Source: Parachryseolinea silvisoli
GTDB lineage: Bacteria; Bacteroidota; Bacteroidia; Cytophagales; Cyclobacteriaceae
NCBI RefSeq assembly: GCF_021190955.1
Contig: NZ_JAIOAO010000008.1
Location: forward strand, 1-64,000
DNA length: 64,000 bases
Direction: 5' to 3'
Below, one piece after another: positions 19,055-27,052 of this stretch (its first letter is position 1; the number at the start of each line of letters is the position of its first letter). The notes under the pieces are model-generated. The model saw only the letters and a list, made by a program, of their open reading frames with translations. It had not been told where the DNA came from and did not search any database. The translations under genes and the position numbers were made by a program.

Positions 19055-20035
19055 TCAGTTATTCACCAACTTCATCATACCCTCATTATACCGCGACCCC
19101 ACATCCGGATAGCGCCGCAGAATATCTGCAACCCAAGCCAAATCCCCAACACTCAGCTGAACATCCGCAGCTCCCGCATTCTCCTCCAGATACTTTCGCT
19201 TCTTCGTCCCCGGAATCGGAATCACATCCTCTCCTTGCGCCAGCACCCAAGCCAACGCCAGTTGTGCCGGCGTAATTCCCTTCTCCGCAGCAAACGCCGC
19301 CAACGCCTGCGTCAACTTCAAATTGTTATCCAGGTGCGCGTCCTGAAACCGTGGCAACGTGCGCCGGAAATCATCCGATGCCAACCCGGCCGTATCCAAT
19401 GTCGCCGTCACCAACCCGCGGGCTAGTGGACTAAATGGTATCAAGGTTATGCCCAATTCACGGCACAGTGGCAGGATCTCCGCCTCCACATCACGTGTTA
19501 TTAACGAGTACTCATTTTGCAACGCCGTGATCGGATGTACCGCATGCGCCTTCCGGATAGACGCCGCCGAAGCCTCCGACAATCCAAGGTAACGCACCTT
19601 GCCTTCCTTCACCAGCTCCGCCATGGCGCCCACCATCTCCTCTACCGGTACCGCAGGGTCTACGCGGTGAGCGTAATAGAGGTCGATCGTATCGATGCGC
19701 AGGCGCTTCAGGCTGGCCTCGACCGCGGTCTTCATATAGGCCGGCGAGCCGTCAAAATACGTCGTGCCGTCCGCGCGGTAGCGAAAGCCAAACTTGGTTG
19801 CCAGAAAGATCTTATTACGGTTCGGCACTAATACCTGCGACACCAGTTCTTCGTTGCGACCCTGACCATACATGTCGGCCGTGTCCCAGAAGTTGATGCC
19901 CAGGTCGAGTGCCCGGTGTAACGTGGCGATTGACTCCGCATTGTCGAGCGGCCCATAGGCATGGCTCATGCCCATACAGCCTAATCCGACGGCAGAGAGT
20001 TTTTCAGAAGTGTTGCGTAGGGTTCTGTAGATCAT
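19055..20035 (-). CDS. Aldo/keto reductase
   Basis: 326 residues, full length for the family. The AKR catalytic tetrad is visible: Asp51 and Tyr56 in WDTADMYG, Lys81 in ATKFGF, and His123 in YYAHRVD. The N-terminal GLGCMGMSHAYG and the NADP-binding end IPIPGTKKRKYLEENAGA match the AKR13/YajO-like group that reduces aldehydes and ketones with NADPH in the cytoplasm. It lies 72 bp downstream of an AraC-type regulator on the same strand, an arrangement common for regulator/target pairs. A 14-15-bp AT-rich sequence upstream (20088-20101) is repeated just upstream of the regulator. Physiological substrate unknown. Confidence 0.93.
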   Translation of the reverse strand: MIYRTLRNTSEKLSAVGLGCMGMSHAYGPLDNAESIATLHRALDLGINFWDTADMYGQGRNEELVSQVLVPNRNKIFLATKFGFRYRADGTTYFDGSPAYMKTAVEASLKRLRIDTIDLYYAHRVDPAVPVEEMVGAMAELVKEGKVRYLGLSEASAASIRKAHAVHPITALQNEYSLITRDVEAEILPLCRELGITLIPFSPLARGLVTATLDTAGLASDDFRRTLPRFQDAHLDNNLKLTQALAAFAAEKGITPAQLALAWVLAQGEDVIPIPGTKKRKYLEENAGAADVQLSVGDLAWVADILRRYPDVGSRYNEGMMKLVNN

Positions 20036-20087
20036 GTCGCAAAGCTAGGATGTCAAGCTTCGCAACGGATTATGGATTTCAAACCAA

Positions 20088-20101
20088 AAATTATAAAATT
20101 C
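20088..20101. promoter_or_regulatory. AT-rich repeat upstream of the aldo/keto reductase
   Basis: AAATTATAAAATTC lies about 52 bp before the aldo/keto reductase ATG (minus strand). The same string with one more A occurs at 21009-21023, directly before the AraC gene. On the minus strand it reads GAATTTTATAATTT. It is a candidate operator for the AraC regulator or a shared promoter part. Confidence 0.35.
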
Positions 20102-20107
20102 GAACAA

Positions 20108-21004
20108 TTATTTTCGCAGCGAACGAGGGGTCGCTTGGGTTTGCTTCTTGAAAAAGTTATTGAAATACGCCGGGTATTCAAACCCGAGCGAGTAGCCGAT
20201 CTGCGACACGCTCCAGTCGGTATGCATCAACAACGCCCGGGCCTCCCGGACGATGCGTTCGGAGATGTGATCAGTCGTAGTCTTGCCGGTAATTTCTTTC
20301 ACCGCGCGGTTCAGGTGATTGGGGTGTATAGACAATCGCTCGGCGTAATCGTTTGCCGTGCGCAGCTTCAGCGAATGCTCCGAGGCGACCGGAAACTGAC
20401 GCTCCAGCAGCTCTATAAAGAGCGACGCGATGCGCCCCGACGCGCTGGTGGGGTGATGCGTCTCCGCCGGGTGCATCTTCAGGGCCTCGTGAATGACCAG
20501 GTTGACGTAGTTACGCAATAGCTCAAATTTGTGCACATAGTCCGAATCCCGCTCGCAAACCATCTTTTCGAACAGCTCACCGATGTGCTCATCCTGCTTG
20601 GGTGATAAAAAGAATACCGGGTTGCATCCCACTTGAAACAACGGCGAATCCAGAATGCTCTCGTTGCCTTTTGTATGGATAAAACCGTCGGTAAACAAAC
20701 AAAAATGGCCCGCCTGCACCTCCGAGATCGCTTCCCATGCATACGGCACCTGGGGGTTAAAGAACACCAATGCATTCCGGTCGATCTCGATCGTCTTGTC
20801 TGCAAAGTATAAATTGCCCTGCCCGCGGATCAGCGAGATCTTATAATAGTCCCGGCGGTTATAGGGTGCATAGCGGTTGCAGCTGTCGCGGCGGTATACA
20901 TTAAAATGCCCGGTTTCCGAAGGCTTCGTGGGATCGTATGCCGCCGGCCGTTTGGCGGGGTAGCGGTTATAAAAATCTTCGAGCGTCTCGCTTTTTGGCT
21001 GCAT
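20108..21004 (-). CDS. AraC-family transcriptional regulator
   Basis: 298 residues from ATG at 21004 (MQPKSETLEDFYNRYPAKRP); a longer frame to 21178 reads through non-protein-like sequence and is rejected. The N-terminal half has a cupin-like sensor (YYKISLIRGQGNLYFADKTI, IDRNALVFFNPQVPYAWE). The C-terminal 100 residues form the double helix-turn-helix: LRTANDYAERLSIHPNHLNR, GKTTTDHISERIVREARALL and WSVSQIGYSLGFEYPAYFNN, ending FKKQTQATPRSLRK. It probably controls the downstream aldo/keto reductase and itself. The sequence between it and the divergent antiporter gene is about 156 bp. Confidence 0.92.
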   Translation of the reverse strand: MQPKSETLEDFYNRYPAKRPAAYDPTKPSETGHFNVYRRDSCNRYAPYNRRDYYKISLIRGQGNLYFADKTIEIDRNALVFFNPQVPYAWEAISEVQAGHFCLFTDGFIHTKGNESILDSPLFQVGCNPVFFLSPKQDEHIGELFEKMVCERDSDYVHKFELLRNYVNLVIHEALKMHPAETHHPTSASGRIASLFIELLERQFPVASEHSLKLRTANDYAERLSIHPNHLNRAVKEITGKTTTDHISERIVREARALLMHTDWSVSQIGYSLGFEYPAYFNNFFKKQTQATPRSLRK

Positions 21005-21008
21005 CCTC

Positions 21009-21023
21009 AAAATTATAAAATTC
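21009..21023. promoter_or_regulatory. AT-rich repeat upstream of the AraC gene
   Basis: AAAATTATAAAATTC matches the site before the aldo/keto reductase. On the minus strand it contains TAATTTTG, which fits the -7 box TAnnTTTG. It is only a few bases from the ATG, so as a promoter it would give an almost leaderless message; an operator role is equally possible. Confidence 0.35.
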
Positions 21024-21160
21024 AAATAACAAACGGAAGTTTGCGACGCAGGGTTACACCAACCTGCCCGGCGGCGCCACAAAAGTGATGAGCGGCAGTC
21101 TTTTGGTGACGGACGCCTTTTCTCATTGGCCAAACAATAAAAAAACGATATTTTGCCCGC

Positions 21161-23425
21161 ATGACGCACCTTCCGCAACTCATCACCGACCTCGGGCTCA
21201 TCCTGGCAGTAGCAGGCATCACCACCCTGCTCTTCAAGAAGATCCGTCAGCCAACGGTGCTGGGGTACATCCTGGCTGGCCTGCTCGTGGGGCCGTACGT
21301 CTCCCTCCTGCCCACCGTGGCAGACGCGGAAGGCATCCAGGTATGGTCCGAGATCGGCGTCATCTTCCTGCTCTTCAGCCTCGGTCTCGAGTTCAGCTTT
21401 AAGAAGCTTGTCGCCGTGGGCGGATCCGCCTCCATCACCGCCATCACCGAGATCGCCATTATGATCTTCGTCGGCTTTATCACCGGCAAGCTCCTGGGTT
21501 GGACCACCATGGACAGCATCTTCCTCGGCGCATTGCTGTCGATGTCGTCTACCACGATCATCCTGCGCGCATTTGACGAGCTCGGTGTCAAATCCAAGAA
21601 GTACGCTACGCTGGTCTTTGGCATCCTCATCGTCGAAGACCTCGTCGCCATCCTCCTGTTAGTATTGTTATCGACCATCGCCGTCAGCCAGCAGTTCGCG
21701 GGCGCGGAGCTCGGCATGCAGTTGCTCAAGCTCATCTTCTTCCTGATCCTGTGGTTCCTGGCCGGCATCTTCTTTATACCGACCTTCCTCAAGCGCACGC
21801 GCAACCTCATGAGCGATGAAAACATGCTCATCGTCTCCATCGGCATGTGCCTGCTCATGGTCATCCTCGCCGTCACCGTCGGCTTCTCCGCCGCCCTCGG
21901 CGCCTTCATCATGGGCTCGATCCTCGCCGAGACCACCCAGGCCGAACGCATCGAGCACCTGGTCAAGCCGGTAAAAGATCTCTTCGCCGCCGTATTCTTC
22001 GTCTCGGTAGGCATGATGATCAATCCGCAAGTGCTCATCGACTACGCCGTACCGGTGTTGGTGGTAACGCTCATCACCATCTTCGGCAAGCTCATCAGCA
22101 CCACCATCGGCGCGATCATCTCCGGCCAGTCACTCAAACACTCGGTACAGGCCGGCATGAGTCTCGCACAAATCGGCGAATTCTCTTTTATCATCGCCTC
22201 GCTCGGCATCAGCCTGAAAGTAACCAGCAACTTCCTCTACCCCATCGCCGTGGCCGCCTCGGCCGTCACCACGTTCACCACACCCTACTTCATCAAAAAA
22301 TCCGAAAGCGTTTATATTTTATTGGAACGGATGTTGCCCACCCGCTGGGTAAACGGCATCAACCGCTATAGCTCCAGCACACAGCAGCTGTCCGCCAGCA
22401 GCGATTGGAAGCTCCTGCTGCGCGCCTACGCCTTAAACATCGTCATCCACACCGTGCTGGCCATCGGCATCATCGTGCTGTCGCAGCGGTACCTCTACCC
22501 ATTCATGCACACACGCATCACCGGCAGCCCGCAAGACAAGATCATCACCGTGGCCATCACACTCATCGCCATGATCCCGCCCATCTGGACCATTGCCGTG
22601 CGCCGCATCGAACGCGAGGCCTATGCGCACCTCTGGCTCAACCGCAAGCTAAACCGCGGCCCGCTCATCATGCTGGAGGTCACGCGCATTGCTGTCGCCG
22701 TCGCCCTGGTCGGCGTCTTACTTGATCGCTACTTTTCCACACCCGTGGTCCTTATAGTAGCCGTGGCCGTCACCAGCCTGGTGGTCGTCCTATTCTCGCG
22801 CAAGCTGCAGCAATTCTACGACCGTGTGGAAAAACGGTTCCTGGGCAACCTCAACGAGCGCGAGACACAAAAGCGCCGCCCGGAGATCGCCCCCTGGGAC
22901 GCTCACCTGGCAGAATTCGAAGTCCCCGCCGAATCGCCCCTCATCGGCAACACCCTGCAAGAGCTCTCCCTGCGCGAGCTGTACGGCATAAACATCGGCC
23001 TGATCGAACGCGGCAACATCACCATCCTCACCCCCGACCGCTACGAGCGCCTATACCCCGGCGACCGCGTCTCCGTGATCGGCACCGACGAGCAGCTCAC
23101 AAAAGTCAAAGGCCTCTTCGAAGAGTCCATCAACGGCCGCAACGAAGAAGAAGCCGCCAGGAACGAGATCATGCTGCTAAACATCACCCTACAGAAGGAT
23201 ACCTGCCTGATCGGCCAATCCATCCGCAGCACCGGCATCCGCGAGCAAGCCAAAGCCCTCATCGTCGGCATCGAACGCAACGGCAACCGCATGCTTAATC
23301 CAGAATCAACGGCGGTATTGGAAGAAGGCGACGTGCTTTGGATAGCGGGCAACAAAAAACGGATCAAAGACTTTATGAAAGCGCAGAAGTTACCCGCGAA
23401 GAAGTCGTCCGAAAAAGATACTTAA
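21161..23425 (+). CDS. KefB-like cation:proton antiporter with TrkA-C domains
   Basis: 754 residues. The first about 385 form a CPA2-type transporter with about 12 membrane segments. Its signatures are KKIRQPTVLGYILAGLLVGP, SEIGVIFLLFSLGLEFSFKK, SMSSTTIILRAFDELG, GILIVEDLVAILLLV, FSAALGAFIMGSILAET and SLAQIGEFSFIIASLG. A second set of hydrophobic segments at about 415-550 is an extra membrane region. The C-terminus (about 585-745) has two TrkA-C-like regulatory domains (IGNTLQELSLREL ... LTPDRYERLYPGDRVSVIGT; LIGQSIRSTGIREQ ... LEEGDVLWIAGNKKRI). It would exchange K+ or Na+ for protons, gated by the cytoplasmic domains. It is divergent from the AraC gene. Confidence 0.93.
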   Translation: MTHLPQLITDLGLILAVAGITTLLFKKIRQPTVLGYILAGLLVGPYVSLLPTVADAEGIQVWSEIGVIFLLFSLGLEFSFKKLVAVGGSASITAITEIAIMIFVGFITGKLLGWTTMDSIFLGALLSMSSTTIILRAFDELGVKSKKYATLVFGILIVEDLVAILLLVLLSTIAVSQQFAGAELGMQLLKLIFFLILWFLAGIFFIPTFLKRTRNLMSDENMLIVSIGMCLLMVILAVTVGFSAALGAFIMGSILAETTQAERIEHLVKPVKDLFAAVFFVSVGMMINPQVLIDYAVPVLVVTLITIFGKLISTTIGAIISGQSLKHSVQAGMSLAQIGEFSFIIASLGISLKVTSNFLYPIAVAASAVTTFTTPYFIKKSESVYILLERMLPTRWVNGINRYSSSTQQLSASSDWKLLLRAYALNIVIHTVLAIGIIVLSQRYLYPFMHTRITGSPQDKIITVAITLIAMIPPIWTIAVRRIEREAYAHLWLNRKLNRGPLIMLEVTRIAVAVALVGVLLDRYFSTPVVLIVAVAVTSLVVVLFSRKLQQFYDRVEKRFLGNLNERETQKRRPEIAPWDAHLAEFEVPAESPLIGNTLQELSLRELYGINIGLIERGNITILTPDRYERLYPGDRVSVIGTDEQLTKVKGLFEESINGRNEEEAARNEIMLLNITLQKDTCLIGQSIRSTGIREQAKALIVGIERNGNRMLNPESTAVLEEGDVLWIAGNKKRIKDFMKAQKLPAKKSSEKDT

Positions 23426-23543
23426 AACGAAAAAATTATAATGCTGTCGCTAGCTACGCAGCAGGCACGGGCGATAAATCCGTAACCCTTCACCGCACAA
23501 TCCAGTTAAATACGACTATACTATAGCTAAAAAAGTTAACCAT

Positions 23544-24122
23544 ATGTACCTCGACTGGAAGAGCCGAATGTTTTTCCTCACAAAAGAAGACGTTACCCCC
23601 ATCATCACCGTCATAGAAGAAGAGTTTGACGTCTGCTACCACCAGGCCGGCATGTTCAGCCGCCAGCACAGACGTGTCTTTCCTGCAGCGAAAAAGCTCC
23701 CCCACTTCGGAGCTCCCATCGCCGAAGACTGGTCCAGAGACAACCGTTACCTCATGCTGCCGCAAAAGCAGAAGCTCATCGTCCGTGACGTGCCCCAACA
23801 AAAAGGAGGAATTCGGTATGCCGTAGACATGGAGAAAAACAAAAAGAACGTAGTATACTTCCAGTTCGGCGGAATCGTCCGTGACGGCTTATTACTCGCC
23901 GGTAAAATCTCCATTTCAGACCAGGGCGGCATAGAATGCAAGATCCTCAAACGATTTGCCTCAATGCTCCGCAAGAACACCCGCTACATGGCGCCCTTCT
24001 ACGTCGGAAGAAATGCCGAAGAAAAACTAAAAGCCGGCTGGCGTCTCGTCTGCTCTGAGCTACAACCCGAAGCATGCGACATGGTATGGTATAAGCCAAA
24101 AAAAATCAGAGTCGTCCGATAA
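23544..24122 (+). CDS. Hypothetical protein, partly duplicated downstream
   Basis: 192 residues without signal peptide or membrane segment. Notable stretches are MFFLTKEDVTPIITVIEEEF at the start, VVYFQFGGIVRDGLLLAGKI in the middle, and KRFASMLRKNTRYMAPFYVG followed by AEEKLKAGWRLV near the end. The overall shape (N-terminal TKED segment, central beta strands, terminal arm with FYVGxxA) is faintly like an unnamed family of small cytoplasmic proteins, but I do not recognise it with confidence. A copy of its 5' end, with part of the upstream AGTTAAC sequence, follows 24 bp after its stop. It lies 118 bp after the antiporter gene; a link to that gene is not evident. Confidence 0.55.
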   Translation: MYLDWKSRMFFLTKEDVTPIITVIEEEFDVCYHQAGMFSRQHRRVFPAAKKLPHFGAPIAEDWSRDNRYLMLPQKQKLIVRDVPQQKGGIRYAVDMEKNKKNVVYFQFGGIVRDGLLLAGKISISDQGGIECKILKRFASMLRKNTRYMAPFYVGRNAEEKLKAGWRLVCSELQPEACDMVWYKPKKIRVVR

Positions 24123-24146
24123 CAGTCAAACTAGTTAACTGAATCT

Positions 24147-24308
24147 ATGCACAGAAAACGTTCCATGTTCTTCACAACAAAAGAAGACATTTCCCCGATC
24201 ATAAACGCCGTAGAAGTTCCCGAGGGTACTTCGAGTGTCCCTCATAGATGTCCCACGGATGTCCTACAGATGTCCCACGGATGTCCTACGGATGACCTTA
24301 TCCTTTAA
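24147..24308 (+). pseudogene. Truncated paralogue of the preceding hypothetical gene
   Basis: A 53-codon frame begins MHRKRSMFFTTKEDISPIIN, closely matching residues 1-22 of the preceding gene (SRMFFLTKEDVTPIIT). After about 24 residues the likeness stops, and the frame enters an 11-bp tandem array before a stop at 24306. It looks like a partial tandem duplication whose 3' part was replaced or degraded, so no functional protein is expected. Confidence 0.7.
24247..24297 (+). repeat. 11-bp tandem array
   Basis: Four full units, GATGTCCCACG, GATGTCCTACA, GATGTCCCACG and GATGTCCTACG (24247-24290), then a partial GATGACC. Alternation of C and T at position 8 gives a 22-bp higher-order repeat. An inverted copy, GTGGGACATCC, lies close by at 24313-24323, so the array can fold back. 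It sits inside the truncated paralogue. Confidence 0.8.
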
Positions 24309-24730
24309 AGGGGTGGGACATCCATGGATCAAGCGAGGATCTTGGTAAGGAAGGGGGAAAATTAAACTGGAAATATACTGGCATCGTACGGCCTTGTTTG
24401 ACACGTTGGATGACCAATCACAATTCGGTAGGTATCCCACACATCCTTCGATCACCACAGCCCAGCGTACGGCCACCGATGCCGACAATCGTAATTCGCC
24501 GTTTCCGGTCAACGGGCGATCGCCGTACCGGCTGTTTTCACAAAATTCCGCCAACTAAAAATACTCCTGGTGTGCCTGATAACGGGGTTAGTGGTCATAT
24601 AAAGACCGAAATTAAGGCCCAACGTCAATTTCGCGATCGGGCCTAAACCGTTTGAAATCCGTCAGAAATCGGTTGATCTTGATGATAGTTTAGCGAAAAT
24701 TTTTAAGATTGCAGGATGAGAGGTCAGACT
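24309..24730. other. Intergenic region upstream of the rhamnose regulator
   Basis: About 420 bp with no convincing gene. It contains the inverted copy of the 11-bp repeat at its left end. The right end is AT-rich (24660-24715) with TAGTTTAG at about 24700, a weak -7-like box for the GntR gene. Confidence 0.4.
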
Positions 24731-25777
24731 ATGGAGTACATCCACCCGATACGGATCGACAGCGAGTCGCGCATTCCCAAATATCACCAGATCGTCAACT
24801 CGATCGTCGGCGATATCGAAAAAGGTATTTTGACCGTGGGCCAGCGCATACCGTCCATCAACGAGATCAGCGAAGAATATTACCTCTCGCGCGATACCGT
24901 CGAGAAAGCCTATAATTACCTCAAGGAAAAACAAATCATCGTCTCCGCAAAGGGCAAAGGCTACTACGTCGCCCGCACGGTGCTTCCCTCACGCATCAAC
25001 ATCCTCTGCCTGCTCAACAAGCTCAGCTCCTATAAATTACAGATTTACAATTCCTTCGTCAGCAGCCTGGGCACAAACGCCCACGTAGACCTCACCATCT
25101 TCCACGCAGATCCCAACATTTTTCTCACAGCCCTGCGCGAAGGCACCGGCCGCTACGACTACTTCGTCGTCATGCCCCACTTCAAAGACGAGCACCTCGC
25201 CCACGAAAGCACCACCGCCGACGTACTCGAAGCCCTGCGCAAAATCCCCGAAGACCGGTTGTTATTACTCGACAACTATCTCCCCGAGCTCAAACGCGAC
25301 GTTGCCTCCGTCTACCAGGACTTCAAAACCGACATCTACGATGCCCTGCGCGAAGGCCAGTCACGCCTGAAGCAATACGACAAGCTCATCCTGGTATACC
25401 CGCGCAAAACCGTCTACCCTTACCCTCTCGAAATCCTCCAGGGCTTCCAAAAGTTCTGTTCCGACGCCGGCTTCGACTTCGAAATACTGGAAGAACTTTA
25501 TAACGATATGGAGCTGCAGCCTAAGGATGCGTATATTACCATAGAAGAAAATGATTTGGTGCGGCTGATCAAGCAGGTGCGTGATAAAAAGTTTGTATTG
25601 GGGAAGGATATAGGAGTGATCTCGTATAATGATACTCCGTTAAAAGACCTGCTCGGTATAACGGTAATCTCCACTGACTTTCAGGTCATGGGAGAAACCG
25701 CAGCCTACATGATTTTAAAGAAGAAACGCGAAACCGTAAAAAACGTATTCCGCTTCATCGACCGCGGATCCGTATAA
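24731..25777 (+). CDS. GntR-type regulator with LacI-like sensor domain (probable rhamnose regulator)
   Basis: 348 residues from ATG at 24731, chosen because GAGAGG lies 8 bp upstream; an in-frame ATG at 24716 has no good ribosome site. Residues of about 10-80 form the GntR winged helix: RIPKYHQIVNSIVGDIEKGI, VGQRIPSINEISEEYYLSRD, TVEKAYNYLKEKQIIVSAKG. The rest is a periplasmic-binding-protein-like effector domain (YKLQIYNSFVSSLG, YDYFVVMPHF, FVLGKDIGVISYNDTPLKDL, GITVISTDFQVMGETAAYMI), as in AraR-type sugar regulators. Its position ahead of rhamnose transport and catabolic genes, on the same strand, argues that it senses rhamnose or a breakdown product. A hairpin separates it from rhaT, so the two are probably separate transcripts. 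Confidence 0.85.
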   Translation: MEYIHPIRIDSESRIPKYHQIVNSIVGDIEKGILTVGQRIPSINEISEEYYLSRDTVEKAYNYLKEKQIIVSAKGKGYYVARTVLPSRINILCLLNKLSSYKLQIYNSFVSSLGTNAHVDLTIFHADPNIFLTALREGTGRYDYFVVMPHFKDEHLAHESTTADVLEALRKIPEDRLLLLDNYLPELKRDVASVYQDFKTDIYDALREGQSRLKQYDKLILVYPRKTVYPYPLEILQGFQKFCSDAGFDFEILEELYNDMELQPKDAYITIEENDLVRLIKQVRDKKFVLGKDIGVISYNDTPLKDLLGITVISTDFQVMGETAAYMILKKKRETVKNVFRFIDRGSV

Positions 25778-25780
25778 AAA

Positions 25781-25843
25781 ATCAGCGCGAGTGTGAGCGA
25801 CCGCCAACTCTTTCACTCCGCTCTCACACTCACACTCACGCTG
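25781..25843. terminator. Long hairpin after the GntR gene, with the dispersed-repeat loop
   Basis: The left arm begins ATCAGCGCGAGTGTGAGCG (25781-25799), and the right arm ends with the near-complement ACACTCACGCTGAT (about 25830-25843). The stem is about 18 bp with a mismatch. The loop side (25805-25826) is identical over 22 bp to 12892-12913. It lies 4 bp after the GntR stop and before rhaT, and probably acts as a terminator. Confidence 0.6.
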
Positions 25844-25911
25844 ATTCCATGATAGTACATGACAGTTGTGCCCACGCTCAAACACTACCTTAGCCCAACA
25901 ACCCCTACGTT

Positions 25912-26967
25912 ATGCAGGCAGTCCTTGGCATCATCTTCCACTTCATCGGCGGCTTCGCCTCCGGCAGTTTTTATATTCCCTATAAAAAAGTACAACGCTG
26001 GTCCTGGGAAAGCTACTGGATCGTCGGCGGCTTCTTCTCCTGGCTGATCATCCCCCCCATTGCGGCGTGGCTCACCCTGCCCGGCTTCGCCGAGATCATC
26101 TCCCATACCTCCGCCTCCACGCTCCGCTATACTATTTTATTCGGCGTACTCTGGGGCATCGGCGGACTCACCTACGGCCTGGGCGTACGCTACCTCGGCA
26201 TGTCCCTCGGCAACTCTGTCGTCCTCGGCTTTTGCTCCGCCTTCGGCGCCTTGCTGCCTTCTATATACTATACCTTTGTCCCTACGCCCGGCAAAACAAG
26301 CTTCACGGAAATGATCACCAACCCCTGGGGCCGCGTCATCCTGGCCGGCGTCGCGATCTGCCTGCTCGGCATCTATATCTGCGGACGTGCCGGCGTGCTC
26401 AAAGAAAAAGAAATGTCTGCCGAAGCGAAACAGCAAAGCGTATCCGAGTTTAACCTCACGCGTGGCCTACTGGTCGCCATTACCTCCGGCATCCTCAGCT
26501 CGTGCTTTAACTTCGGCATCGAAGCCGGCAAGCCCATGGCCGACGAAGCCGTCGCGCTGGGCTACAACCCGCTCTACCAAAACAATGTGACGTATGTCGT
26601 ATTACTCTGGGGCGGCCTGGCGACAAACCTGTTCTGGTGCATGCTGCTCAATTTCCGCCATCGCTCGTTCGGTGACTATACCAACAGCGACACGCCCTTG
26701 CTGCGCAACTACCTCTTTTCTGCATTGGCCGGAACCACCTGGTTCCTGCAGTTCTTCTTTTACGGCATGGGAGAAAGCAAGCTGGGTAACGGCGCCAGCT
26801 CGTGGATTCTCCACATGGCGTTTATCATCCTGATCGCCAACCTGTGGGGCATCTGGCTGCGCGAGTGGCACGGCGTCAGTAAACGCACGAAGACAACCAT
26901 CGTTGCCGGCATTTTCACGATCGTCCTGTCGGTCCTGGTGGTGGGCCTGGGCAACGCCATTAAATAA
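25912..26967 (+). CDS. rhaT: L-rhamnose/H+ symporter
   Basis: 351 residues with ten hydrophobic segments, full length for RhaT. Family signatures are FHFIGGFASGSFYIPYKKVQ at the N-terminus, WESYWIVGGFFSWLIIPPIA, FGVLWGIGGLTYGLGVRYLG, SLGNSVVLGFCSAFGALLPS and ATNLFWCMLLNFRHRS, ending in a membrane helix. It imports L-rhamnose with protons across the inner membrane. It starts the catabolic gene run: 85 bp to the aldolase/dehydrogenase gene. Upstream, TTG (25866-25868) and TACCTTAG (25886-25893) are a weak promoter pair with a short spacer of 17. Confidence 0.96.
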   Translation: MQAVLGIIFHFIGGFASGSFYIPYKKVQRWSWESYWIVGGFFSWLIIPPIAAWLTLPGFAEIISHTSASTLRYTILFGVLWGIGGLTYGLGVRYLGMSLGNSVVLGFCSAFGALLPSIYYTFVPTPGKTSFTEMITNPWGRVILAGVAICLLGIYICGRAGVLKEKEMSAEAKQQSVSEFNLTRGLLVAITSGILSSCFNFGIEAGKPMADEAVALGYNPLYQNNVTYVVLLWGGLATNLFWCMLLNFRHRSFGDYTNSDTPLLRNYLFSALAGTTWFLQFFFYGMGESKLGNGASSWILHMAFIILIANLWGIWLREWHGVSKRTKTTIVAGIFTIVLSVLVVGLGNAIK

Positions 26968-27052
26968 CCCGGCGGGAGGCCGGTAAGCACAGGATGCCCC
27001 CCGTCACAACGGTCGGTAGTTTTACCGCACGAGCAATACAAAGATTTGATAC

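Noticed and set aside
21005-21178. 58-codon extension of the AraC regulator
   Set aside because: Low-complexity Arg/Cys-rich reading; the internal ATG at 21004 starts the conserved part.
21247-22038. 263-codon minus-strand frame inside the KefB-like antiporter
   Set aside because: Antisense to conserved membrane segments; the Met/Thr/Ser/Arg-rich translation is typical of a shadow.
24247-24297. CRISPR-like array
   Set aside because: Units are 11 bp, directly adjacent without spacers, and there are no cas genes.
25848-25865. GTAC-centred operator (TGATAGTACATGACA) upstream of rhaT
   Set aside because: It has the position and GTAC centre of GntR/AraR-like sites, but its arms are not symmetric and no second copy was found near the other rhamnose genes.
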